Below, in pieces: positions 1 to 5,266 of a DNA stretch of 6,270 nucleotides. The stretch spans positions 7,538 through 13,807 of the forward strand of contig PMEC01000171.1 of NCBI GenBank assembly GCA_003155705.1, read 5' to 3'. Under the pieces are notes generated by a model. It had not been told where the DNA came from. It made no database searches and saw only the letters and a list, made by a program, of their open reading frames with translations. The first letter of the stretch is position 1, and each line of letters opens with the position of its first letter. The position numbers and the translations under genes were made by a program. This DNA is from Bacteroidales bacterium. GTDB lineage: Bacteria > Bacteroidota > Bacteroidia > Bacteroidales > VadinHA17.

Positions 1-56
1 AATGTTGAAATGTTGAAATGTTGACTCTTCAACTCTTCAACTCTTCAACTCTTCAA
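1..56. repeat. Converging 8-bp tandem repeats forming an inverted repeat
   Basis: Three perfect copies of AATGTTGA (1-24) are followed directly by four perfect copies of CTCTTCAA (25-56). The two unit types are partly complementary: GTTGAA in the left arm pairs with TTCAAC in the right arm. Positions 4-9, 12-17 and 20-24 can pair with 44-49, 36-41 and 29-33, giving 17 Watson-Crick pairs in three blocks separated by 2x2 internal loops, closed by a 4-nt loop. The left arm is cut by the window edge, so the array may be longer. It may act as a terminator or 3'-end stabiliser for an unseen upstream gene, or it may simply be an unstable repeat; the sequence does not decide this. Confidence 0.85.
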
Positions 57-113
57 TCCTTTTACCTAATTCTGGTGAACTTTGTATTGTAAATAGATAA
101 AATTCAGTAATAT

Positions 114-383
114 ATGGAGTGTCGTTCTAACTGTGGCGCCTGTTGTATTGCTTTATCAATTTCTTCTCCGATACCCGGTATGCCTGATGGTAAGCCGGTA
201 GGTATAAGATGTGTTCATCTCACTGAAGATTACCGCTGCGCGATCTACAATCATCCTTTACGACCAAAATCCTGTGCCGGCTTTAAGGCAGAACCTGAGT
301 TTTGCGGTTCAGACAGGGATGAAGCGCTGAAGATATTATTTTCGTTATCGGAGAACCCCCCATTCCCCTTAAATGAGGGCTAA
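114..383 (+). CDS. YkgJ-type cysteine-cluster protein (putative metal binding)
   Basis: This encodes an 89-residue protein with eight cysteines: C3, C7, C10 and C11 form the N-terminal CxxxCxxCC cluster, followed by C33, C42, C54 and C64. The run SISSPIPGMPDGKP (residues 16-28) and the downstream LRPKSCAG segment closely recall the enterobacterial YkgJ protein of the CxxCxxCC family (PF03692), thought to chelate zinc or iron. No reaction is established for the family. There is no signal peptide or membrane segment, so it should be cytoplasmic. ATG 114 is the only possible start, because an in-frame TAA lies two codons upstream. No Shine-Dalgarno sequence is visible, which is usual in Bacteroidetes. 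A weak -7-like GAACTTTG lies at 77-84 without a matching -33 box. The gene converges on the amidohydrolase gene, and no partner gene suggests a pathway. Family assignment is firm; function is not. Confidence 0.88.
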   Translation: MECRSNCGACCIALSISSPIPGMPDGKPVGIRCVHLTEDYRCAIYNHPLRPKSCAGFKAEPEFCGSDRDEALKILFSLSENPPFPLNEG

Positions 384-420
384 TACATTGTTAATCAGTA
401 TGTTTAATATTAGGGTAACT

Positions 421-534
421 GAAATATCGCCCCTTCAGGAGGGCCGAGCGTTAAAAAATTTGCCCGGTGGGCAAATTTAGCGAGGAGCCAGCCTGCAGGG
501 CAGAAGTCGCTAAGCGACAGAGGGGTAGTATTTC
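421..534. repeat. Structured intergenic element (closing stem plus hairpins)
   Basis: This GC-rich block between two convergent genes can fold as one closed unit. Its ends, 421-434 and 521-534, pair over 14 positions with 11 Watson-Crick pairs, two G-U wobbles and one mismatch. Inside lie a perfect 10-bp hairpin (456-465 with 469-478, 3-nt loop), extendable by 449-452 with 479-482 across an AAA bulge; the palindrome CCTGCAGG (492-499); and a second hairpin (506-510 with 514-518, loop TAA). No ORF of note lies inside. The sharp, self-complementary ends and the contrast with AT-rich flanks suggest a dispersed palindromic repeat (REP-like or MITE-like) or a structured RNA. No flanking direct duplication is obvious. 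The fold was read by eye, not computed. Confidence 0.6.
453..478 (-). terminator. Probable intrinsic terminator of the amidohydrolase gene
   Basis: Read on the minus strand, a perfect 10-bp stem (AAATTTGCCC with GGGCAAATTT) with loop ACC is followed by TTT, so the transcript would end in a run of six U, three of them in the stem. It lies about 75 nt downstream of the amidohydrolase stop codon. On the plus strand the stem is followed by AGCG rather than U, so it is not a good terminator for the ykgJ-like gene. The hairpin also forms part of the larger 421-534 element. Confidence 0.6.
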
Positions 535-552
535 CAACCTGTGAGAACTAGT

Positions 553-2241
553 TTACTTCCCGGAAGCATAAACAACTTTACCCCCGGTGATAGTATAATC
601 CACCCTCGTCTTCATAATCTCTGTTTCGGGAATAGTCAAAAGGTCTTTATTCAAAATAACGATATCCGCAAGATATCCAGGTTTTATCATCCCTTTACGG
701 TTTTCCATGAACTGGGCATATGCTGATCCCAGCGTATAATATTTAATTGCCTCTTCCATAGTGAGTTTCTGTTTCGGGAACCATCCTTCGCCCTCTTCGC
801 CAAGCCTGTCTTTCCGGGTAACGGCAGCATACAACCCTTCCATCGGGTTCAGGGGCTCAACAGGATAATCAGTCCCGAATGCAAGCATGGCACCGGCATT
901 AATCAGGCTTCTCCATGCATATGCCTCGCTGCATCTTTCAATGCCAACCCGTTTCTCATAGAACCTTTTATCGGTGATGCAATGGGTGGGTTGCATTGAA
1001 GGTATAACACCGAGTTGTGCAAACCTTTTAATATCAGATGATTGAAGCGTCTGTGCATGTTCGGTTCGATGACGACTATCACGTTTCCCGTTAACCTGTT
1101 GGGCTTTCTCATAGGCGTTAAGCACCCAGAAATTGCCTTTGTCACCAATGGCGTGTGTCCCTATCTGAAATCCCATCTTGTCTGCCTTAATGACCATCTT
1201 CTCATATTCATTATAAGGCATCATTTCGAGTCCTGACGATTTTGGGTTATCAGCAAATGGTTTAAACATTAAGGCAGTGCCAGAACCTATGGTACCATCA
1301 ATAAATACCTTAAGATAACCGAACCTGATCCAGTCCGAATCCTGTGGAAATTTTTGTTTCTCCTGCAGGAACTTCAGAAGTTCTGTGCTGTCTCCGGTAA
1401 GATATTCACCGATATCGACACGAGTTGTAAGCTCGCCCTCTTTTTGTAATTTTTCATATTCGCCAAAATCTGCTTTCCCCGGGATCTGGACGCTTGTAAC
1501 ACCGTATTCGCGTGCCTCTTTCAGTGCAAGAAGATACCCATTCCATGTAATTGCTTCCCGTTCTTCAGGTGTCCTTTCAGCCTTTATATCCCCAGGTATT
1601 ATCAGGTCCACGGCTTTCTCCTTAAGTATTCCTGTAGGTTCACCTGTAACCGCATCTTTCTGTATTTCTCCCCCGAATGGATCCCTGGTATTTTTTGTGA
1701 TACCTGATTTCTTAAGTATATAGCTGTTGACAAGCACTGAATGTCCGTCTGCTCTTTCGAGAATCACGGGATTATTGGGTGAGACCTTGTCTATTAGTTC
1801 TTTAGTGGGCCACTTTTTATCAAAGAACATCTCATGTTCCCAATGTCCTCCTTCTATCAGTACACCGGGTTTTGACCTGGCGACCTGCTCTTTTACCTTT
1901 TTAGTCAGCACTGAAGGATCGGTAGTATATCGCAATTCAATAAAGTCAGGATCAAGAGGACCGAAGTGGACATGTGCATCATTAAAACCCGGAATTACCA
2001 ATCTTCCTTTCGCGTCAATTACCTTGGTTTTGCCCTTTTCTATAAGATTGGAAATTGAAGTAGTCTTTCCAACAGCGATTATTTTTTCCCCTTTTATAGC
2101 AATCGCTTCAGCACCGGGATTCTCTTTATCAATAGTAAATACTTTACCATTAATAATTATAAGATCTGCTTTTTCTTTTGGTTTACAGGCAACTGTTGTA
2201 ATCATAATTGCAGCTGATAATAAGATAGTTAGATTGTTCAT
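553..2241 (-). CDS. Exported metal-dependent amidohydrolase (YtcJ/Amidohydro_3 type)
   Basis: This 562-residue protein matches the usual length and architecture of YtcJ-like amidohydrolases (PF07969), which hydrolyse amide or imide-like bonds with a divalent metal in a TIM barrel. An N-terminal beta-sandwich half (residues about 24-80, ADLIIINGKVFTID) leads to the metal-binding HxH in DAHVHF (H90, H92). Further family motifs are KVFIDGTIGSGTA (311-323, with K311 and D315), GTHAIGD (H363), RTEHAQ (H395) and FGTDYPVEPLNP with the catalytic-type Asp D458. The C-terminal GYLADIVIL (522-530) closes the sandwich domain. Residues 1-19 are a hydrophobic signal ending in TTVAC, so C19 is probably lipidated and the enzyme anchored in the envelope; the Thr at -3 makes the lipobox imperfect. 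The substrate cannot be read from sequence. ATG at 2241 is chosen because it gives the complete signal peptide. The gene is intact and monocistronic, divergent from 2441 and ended by the hairpin at 453-478. Confidence 0.92.
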   Translation of the reverse strand: MNNLTILLSAAIMITTVACKPKEKADLIIINGKVFTIDKENPGAEAIAIKGEKIIAVGKTTSISNLIEKGKTKVIDAKGRLVIPGFNDAHVHFGPLDPDFIELRYTTDPSVLTKKVKEQVARSKPGVLIEGGHWEHEMFFDKKWPTKELIDKVSPNNPVILERADGHSVLVNSYILKKSGITKNTRDPFGGEIQKDAVTGEPTGILKEKAVDLIIPGDIKAERTPEEREAITWNGYLLALKEAREYGVTSVQIPGKADFGEYEKLQKEGELTTRVDIGEYLTGDSTELLKFLQEKQKFPQDSDWIRFGYLKVFIDGTIGSGTALMFKPFADNPKSSGLEMMPYNEYEKMVIKADKMGFQIGTHAIGDKGNFWVLNAYEKAQQVNGKRDSRHRTEHAQTLQSSDIKRFAQLGVIPSMQPTHCITDKRFYEKRVGIERCSEAYAWRSLINAGAMLAFGTDYPVEPLNPMEGLYAAVTRKDRLGEEGEGWFPKQKLTMEEAIKYYTLGSAYAQFMENRKGMIKPGYLADIVILNKDLLTIPETEIMKTRVDYTITGGKVVYASGK

Positions 2242-2440
2242 TTTTAAGTTAAATTAGATAGGGAAATATATATAAAAAAATCACGCCGGGTAGAGTAACC
2301 TTTGTTCAATATAATTTTACAATAAAAAAATTAAATCTGACTAAACAATTTTTCGAACCAGATGTTAAATTAAAACCTTGGATCTTTATAAATCAAAAAA
2401 AACCGGTAAATTTATTACCTGATATTTAAATATTTTAGAC
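2242..2440. other. AT-rich divergent intergenic region
   Basis: These 199 bp separate the starts of the amidohydrolase gene (minus) and the 2441 gene (plus), so promoters for both should lie here. No convincing full promoter is visible. On the minus strand TATATTTC (2263-2270) matches the Bacteroidetes -7 box TAnnTTTG except for the last base, but has no -33 TTTG at the right distance. On the plus strand TTTA (2385-2388), 18 nt, TAAATTTA (2407-2414) has one mismatch per box, which is easily met by chance in sequence this AT-rich. No ORF, RNA gene or strong hairpin was seen. Confidence 0.5.
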
Positions 2441-3496
2441 ATGAAGAAGACAATATTTCTCGCGCTGGTATTTTTCTTATTTACTGTTACTTATACTAAC
2501 GCACAGTTCGGAAAATTTGTTAAGAATGTTAAGACTAACGTTCAGAAGGATCTGCTTGGAGGTCAGGATCAGAATTCCGGGAAGAAAACACTTCCTGAAC
2601 CTGCCTGCGCATGTGCAGATGCAACGTTAATTCTGGATCTTGGGGGTAAATTAAAAGTCGATTATTCAGAGATAAACATCACAACTGCCGATGATGGAAG
2701 CGTGCTTGTTCAGGACCGTGTTAATTCAAATTACTATATTATTAAAGATGGAATTACAAGAGGACCTTATGCAAAGGGGAATCCAGCTTTAGACGCTTTG
2801 GTGGGGTCTGGTAATGACAATAATAAGTCATCTGACTTTACGTCGAAGTATAAGGATTATATTAACAAAACCGGAGATAAGTATTTGATTACATTTATGG
2901 GAAAAAATTATGGTCCGTATACCATTATTAATCAATTTGTTGTAACCAGAAATAAAGATAAGTTTGCTGCCGTGGTAACCGAGAATGTTGCGGTAACAGA
3001 GGAAATGGGTAAGCGGATGGAGGCGGAGGGTAAAAACGCAAAAACCGATGATGAAAAAATGGCCCTTTCAATGAAGTATGCCCAGGAAGTTCAGGCAAAT
3101 ATGAGTGGGAAAGATCCTAGAAGTACAATGCCAAAATTAATCACCAGCATTCCTGATGCAAATATAGATCAAATGACAGTCCTTTCCGGGCAATTGAAGA
3201 GCAATTATAAATATAACGATATCCTGGTATGGAAATATGATAAGATAACTGACCTGAAAGGAAATTTAATCATTACACCACCGCAGGGTGCCGCTATGCC
3301 TGAAAATTTCTTTATCAGTTCAGATAATTCAAAATACGCAAGCTATGATTATGGCACTCTCACTTTTAGCGATAAGACCAAGTTGACTGATCTTTTTGAT
3401 GTTCATTGGCTTATGGCGGATGGTAAGTCATACCTTGCATACATGTACTATTCTCCAAAAAAGAATTCATTAATGCAATGCAAGATCCCGTTTTAA
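2441..3496 (+). CDS. Secreted protein of unknown function with GPY motifs
   Basis: I do not recognise a named family for this 351-residue protein. Residues 1-21 form a clear Sec signal peptide (MKK, hydrophobic core, TNA before Q22), so the mature protein is exported, probably to the periplasm or cell surface. The mature N-terminus is basic and helical-looking (FGKFVKNVKTNVQKDLLGG), followed by a CAC pair (C56, C58). Two similar strand-turn units, YYIIKDGITRGPY (98-110) and YLITFMGKNYGPY (148-160), share an aromatic-rich strand followed by Gly-Pro-Tyr; the second continues into FVVTRNKDKFAAVV. Later SSDNSKYASYDYG (293-305) and MADGKSYLAYMYYSP (325-339) have the same flavour, recalling beta-propeller or WG-like repeats. 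A charged helical stretch (about 186-222) interrupts them. The start is supported by the signal peptide. The stop is only 42 bp before the next gene, so the two are likely co-transcribed. Repeat fold is inference. Confidence 0.8.
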   Translation: MKKTIFLALVFFLFTVTYTNAQFGKFVKNVKTNVQKDLLGGQDQNSGKKTLPEPACACADATLILDLGGKLKVDYSEINITTADDGSVLVQDRVNSNYYIIKDGITRGPYAKGNPALDALVGSGNDNNKSSDFTSKYKDYINKTGDKYLITFMGKNYGPYTIINQFVVTRNKDKFAAVVTENVAVTEEMGKRMEAEGKNAKTDDEKMALSMKYAQEVQANMSGKDPRSTMPKLITSIPDANIDQMTVLSGQLKSNYKYNDILVWKYDKITDLKGNLIITPPQGAAMPENFFISSDNSKYASYDYGTLTFSDKTKLTDLFDVHWLMADGKSYLAYMYYSPKKNSLMQCKIPF

Positions 3497-3538
3497 ATAA
3501 TTCATTTTAATATAATCATAAACTTTTTACAAGGGGAA

Positions 3539-4303
3539 GTGCCATCTGCATATATAAACAAACTATTTTTTGTTGGTTTATTTTTTTTGTTGTCTGTCAG
3601 GACAGTTTGTTCCCAGCAATTGAATTACCAAAATATTTTTGGCAGCGACTGGGATAAAGCCTTGTCTTTCATTGAACAGAACAAAAGCTGGATAGAACCT
3701 AAATTGGAACAATATAAGGTTTCCTTTCCCGTCGCAACTGCAGTTATTTTCCCTGAACTGGTAAGGTATTCAGCACTTCGTGATAAAATTGAGATCGGGC
3801 TTTTGAAGACACTTTATATAAATCTTGGCGATGAGTATGCCAATTTCTCGATCGGCCCCTTTCAGATGAAGCCATCATTTGGTGAAATGATCCGTGAAAA
3901 GGCACGAGGAGCAATGGGAAATAAGGCCGACAAACTATTTAGGCGGAAGGAGGATTATGATGATATTACAAGTTTCAGAACTTCAATCGTTTCTGACCTT
4001 GAAGATTCTAAAACACAACTCAATTACCTTATTGTCTTCATAAAAATATGTGAAGAAAATTTTAATCTTAGATCAAAGACTAATGATGAAAAAGTGTTGT
4101 TTCTGTCAACAGCCTATAATTATGGTTTCTGGAAAAGAGCAGATCAGATTGAAAATATGATTAATAAAAAGTATTTCAGTACGACTCTTCTAAAAACGAC
4201 AAACTATTCATATTCTGATGTTTCCCTGTCTTGGTACCATAGTTATCTTAAAGGGATTCAGAAGGAAGAACATTCGAATCAAAAAGAAAAAGACATGAAT
4301 TGA
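3539..4303 (+). CDS. Secreted lysozyme/lytic-transglycosylase-like protein
   Basis: This encodes 254 residues with an N-terminal signal peptide (hydrophobic 9-20, probable cleavage after VCS, residues 23-25). Three spaced motifs recall the SLT/lysozyme-like fold: FPELVRYS with candidate catalytic Glu E73; SIGPFQMKPSF (104-114), resembling the GxxGxMQxxPxT segment; and AYNYG (192-196), the typical AYNxG motif. If active it would cleave peptidoglycan glycan strands in the periplasm. A segment of roughly 25 residues separates E73 from the second motif. The C-terminus is hydrophilic and lysine-rich. The start is GTG at 3539: an in-frame TAA lies at 3494-3496 and no ATG, GTG or TTG occurs between them. 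An AAGGGG run ends only 2 nt before GTG, too close for a normal ribosome binding site. It follows the other secreted protein by 42 bp with no terminator, so an operon and joint envelope role are likely. The enzymatic call is inferred from motifs only. Confidence 0.75.
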   Translation: MPSAYINKLFFVGLFFLLSVRTVCSQQLNYQNIFGSDWDKALSFIEQNKSWIEPKLEQYKVSFPVATAVIFPELVRYSALRDKIEIGLLKTLYINLGDEYANFSIGPFQMKPSFGEMIREKARGAMGNKADKLFRRKEDYDDITSFRTSIVSDLEDSKTQLNYLIVFIKICEENFNLRSKTNDEKVLFLSTAYNYGFWKRADQIENMINKKYFSTTLLKTTNYSYSDVSLSWYHSYLKGIQKEEHSNQKEKDMN

Positions 4304-4416
4304 AGTGCCTAGAGTGCCTAGAGTACTTGTGAAAATACGTTTTAATTTATTATTTAACCTTTAAGTACTCCCTGCCTGCAGCAGGCAGGCAAACTTTAGC
4401 TCACTCTAAGTACTTT
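4302..4416. repeat. Foldable intergenic element with 9-bp repeats
   Basis: Starting inside the stop codon of the preceding gene, this element begins with 9-bp tandem units (AAGTGCCTA, GAGTGCCTA, GAGTACTTG at 4303-4329). A related copy lies inverted at the far end. Positions 4302-4316 pair with 4402-4416 with 12 Watson-Crick pairs, two wobbles and one mismatch. Inside, 4321-4328 pairs perfectly with 4363-4370, and directly next to it sits the 4371-4389 hairpin, giving a possible three-way junction. The rest (about 4329-4362) is AT-rich. It could end or protect the transcript of the secreted pair, or be a dispersed genomic repeat. The fold was read by eye. Confidence 0.6.
4371..4389. repeat. 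GC-rich palindrome, possible terminator hairpin
   Basis: CCTGCCTG (4371-4378) is followed after CAG by its exact reverse complement CAGGCAGG (4382-4389), giving an 8-bp GC-rich stem with a 3-nt loop. It stands out against AT-rich flanks. On the plus strand it is followed by CAAACTTTAG, not a clean T run, so an intrinsic terminator for the upstream genes is possible but weak. It is the inner hairpin of the 4302-4416 element. Confidence 0.7.
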
Positions 4417-4464
4417 CTCCCCGGAATATTTAACTTTTTCTTAAACATTTTAATAATAGATTTA

Positions 4465-4495
4465 GTTGTATTCATTTAAAAAACAGGTATTTTCG
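4465..4495 (+). promoter_or_regulatory. Candidate Bacteroidetes-type promoter of dapB
   Basis: GTTG (4465-4468), exactly 19 nt, then TATTTTCG (4488-4495) match the Bacteroidetes consensus TTTG-N19-TAnnTTTG with one mismatch in each box. Transcription would start near 4500-4504, leaving a leader of about 10 nt before the ATG at 4512. The AT-rich context makes a chance match possible. Confidence 0.35.
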
Positions 4496-4511
4496 CAAAA
4501 ACAGCAAACAC

Positions 4512-5228
4512 ATGAATATTGCATTGATCGGTTATGGACGTATGGGCCATGAAATTGAAAGCGTGGCCATTGAAAGGGGTCATACTATAAAGCAGGTAGT
4601 TGATATCGGCAATACTGATGATCTTAATGCTATAAGTTTCAAAGAGATTGATGTTGCAATCGAATTTTCATCACCGGATTCTGCTTTTGAAAACATTGTT
4701 AAATGCCTTGAATTGAAAAAACCGGTTGTGTCAGGTACTACGGGCTGGTTGAAAAACTATGACCTGGCTTCAGATATCTGTATTAAAAATGGAACAGCCT
4801 TTATCCATTCCTCAAACTTTAGTGTTGGTGTAAATATCATGTTCAGACTTAATAATGATCTTGCAAAAATCATGGAACGATATAAAGAGTATAACCCTAT
4901 GATTGAGGAAATCCATCATATTAAAAAATTAGATTCACCAAGTGGCACTGCTATCTCATTGGCAGAATCAATCAGGAAACATCATAAAGGTTACGAAGGC
5001 TGGTGCTTTGAAAAGAATAAATCAGAGAATTGCATTCCGGTGAGGTCAATCAGGGAGGGAACTGTAATAGGGACACATACCGTTGTCTGGAACTCCGAAA
5101 TTGATTCTATCAGCCTTAAGCATGAAGCTAAAAACAGGAAAGGTCTTGCATATGGCGCTGTTCTGGCTGCAGAATTTATCCGATTCAGACAAGGCGTCTT
5201 CACAATGAATGATGTTCTTGGTTTCTGA
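4512..5228 (+). CDS. dapB: 4-hydroxy-tetrahydrodipicolinate reductase
   Basis: DapB reduces 4-hydroxy-tetrahydrodipicolinate to tetrahydrodipicolinate with NAD(P)H in the cytoplasm, a step of the diaminopimelate/lysine pathway that supplies peptidoglycan and protein synthesis. The 238-residue protein has the Rossmann nucleotide motif GYGRMG (7-12), EFSSPDS (51-57), the GTTGW loop (75-79) and HSSNFSVGVN (99-108). The family active-site signature runs from E133 to A147: H135-H136, K139 and DSPSGTA, corresponding to the catalytic His/Lys pair in the E. coli enzyme. The end has the NRKGLAYGAVLAAEF segment typical of the C-terminal region. It is slightly shorter than the E. coli enzyme (about 270 residues), as is usual for the Bacteroidetes form. 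The ATG gives the complete Rossmann strand, with no Shine-Dalgarno sequence. It precedes lepB by 38 bp, a pairing I recall as common in Bacteroidetes. Confidence 0.96.
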   Translation: MNIALIGYGRMGHEIESVAIERGHTIKQVVDIGNTDDLNAISFKEIDVAIEFSSPDSAFENIVKCLELKKPVVSGTTGWLKNYDLASDICIKNGTAFIHSSNFSVGVNIMFRLNNDLAKIMERYKEYNPMIEEIHHIKKLDSPSGTAISLAESIRKHHKGYEGWCFEKNKSENCIPVRSIREGTVIGTHTVVWNSEIDSISLKHEAKNRKGLAYGAVLAAEFIRFRQGVFTMNDVLGF

Positions 5229-5246
5229 TTATTTTTTTTACTTTTG
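5217..5246 (+). promoter_or_regulatory. Candidate promoter of lepB overlapping the dapB end
   Basis: TACTTTTG (5239-5246) matches the Bacteroidetes -7 box TAnnTTTG perfectly. CTTG (5217-5220) lies 18 nt upstream as a one-mismatch -33 box, within the last codons of dapB. Transcription would start near 5251-5255, leaving a leader of about 12-16 nt before the lepB ATG at 5267. The spacer is one base shorter than the usual 19 or more. lepB may therefore be transcribed both with dapB and on its own. Confidence 0.4.
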
Positions 5247-5266
5247 TGAACTTTAATAAAATATTT

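Noticed and set aside
1..56. Possible CRISPR array or phage attachment repeat
   Set aside because: The units are 8 bp and contiguous with no spacers, and no cas or integrase gene is present.
81..113. Bacteroidetes promoter in front of the ykgJ-like gene using TTTG at 81-84 as the -33 box
   Set aside because: No TAnnTTTG-like sequence lies about 19 nt downstream before the ATG at 114.
421..534. Integron attC-like site or insertion-sequence end
   Set aside because: No convincing attC core boxes, no integrase or transposase in the window, and no flanking target duplication. A dispersed repeat remains possible.
541..726. 61-codon open frame on the plus strand
   Set aside because: It overlaps the conserved C-terminal part of the amidohydrolase in antisense, with no supporting start signal.
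1727..2257. 176-codon open frame on the plus strand
   Set aside because: It is antisense to the N-terminal part of the amidohydrolase, which carries the signal peptide and HxH motif. The plus-strand product has no family features.
3608..3610. Lipobox Cys (C24) making the lysozyme-like protein a lipoprotein
   Set aside because: The residues before it are RTV; Val at -1 is not accepted by signal peptidase II. Cleavage by signal peptidase I after VCS fits better.
4304..4511. Lysine riboswitch in front of dapB
   Set aside because: The folded part sits against the upstream gene's stop codon, about 95 bp from dapB, and I see no lysine-riboswitch core. The candidate promoter lies downstream of the fold, so the dapB leader would be too short to hold it.
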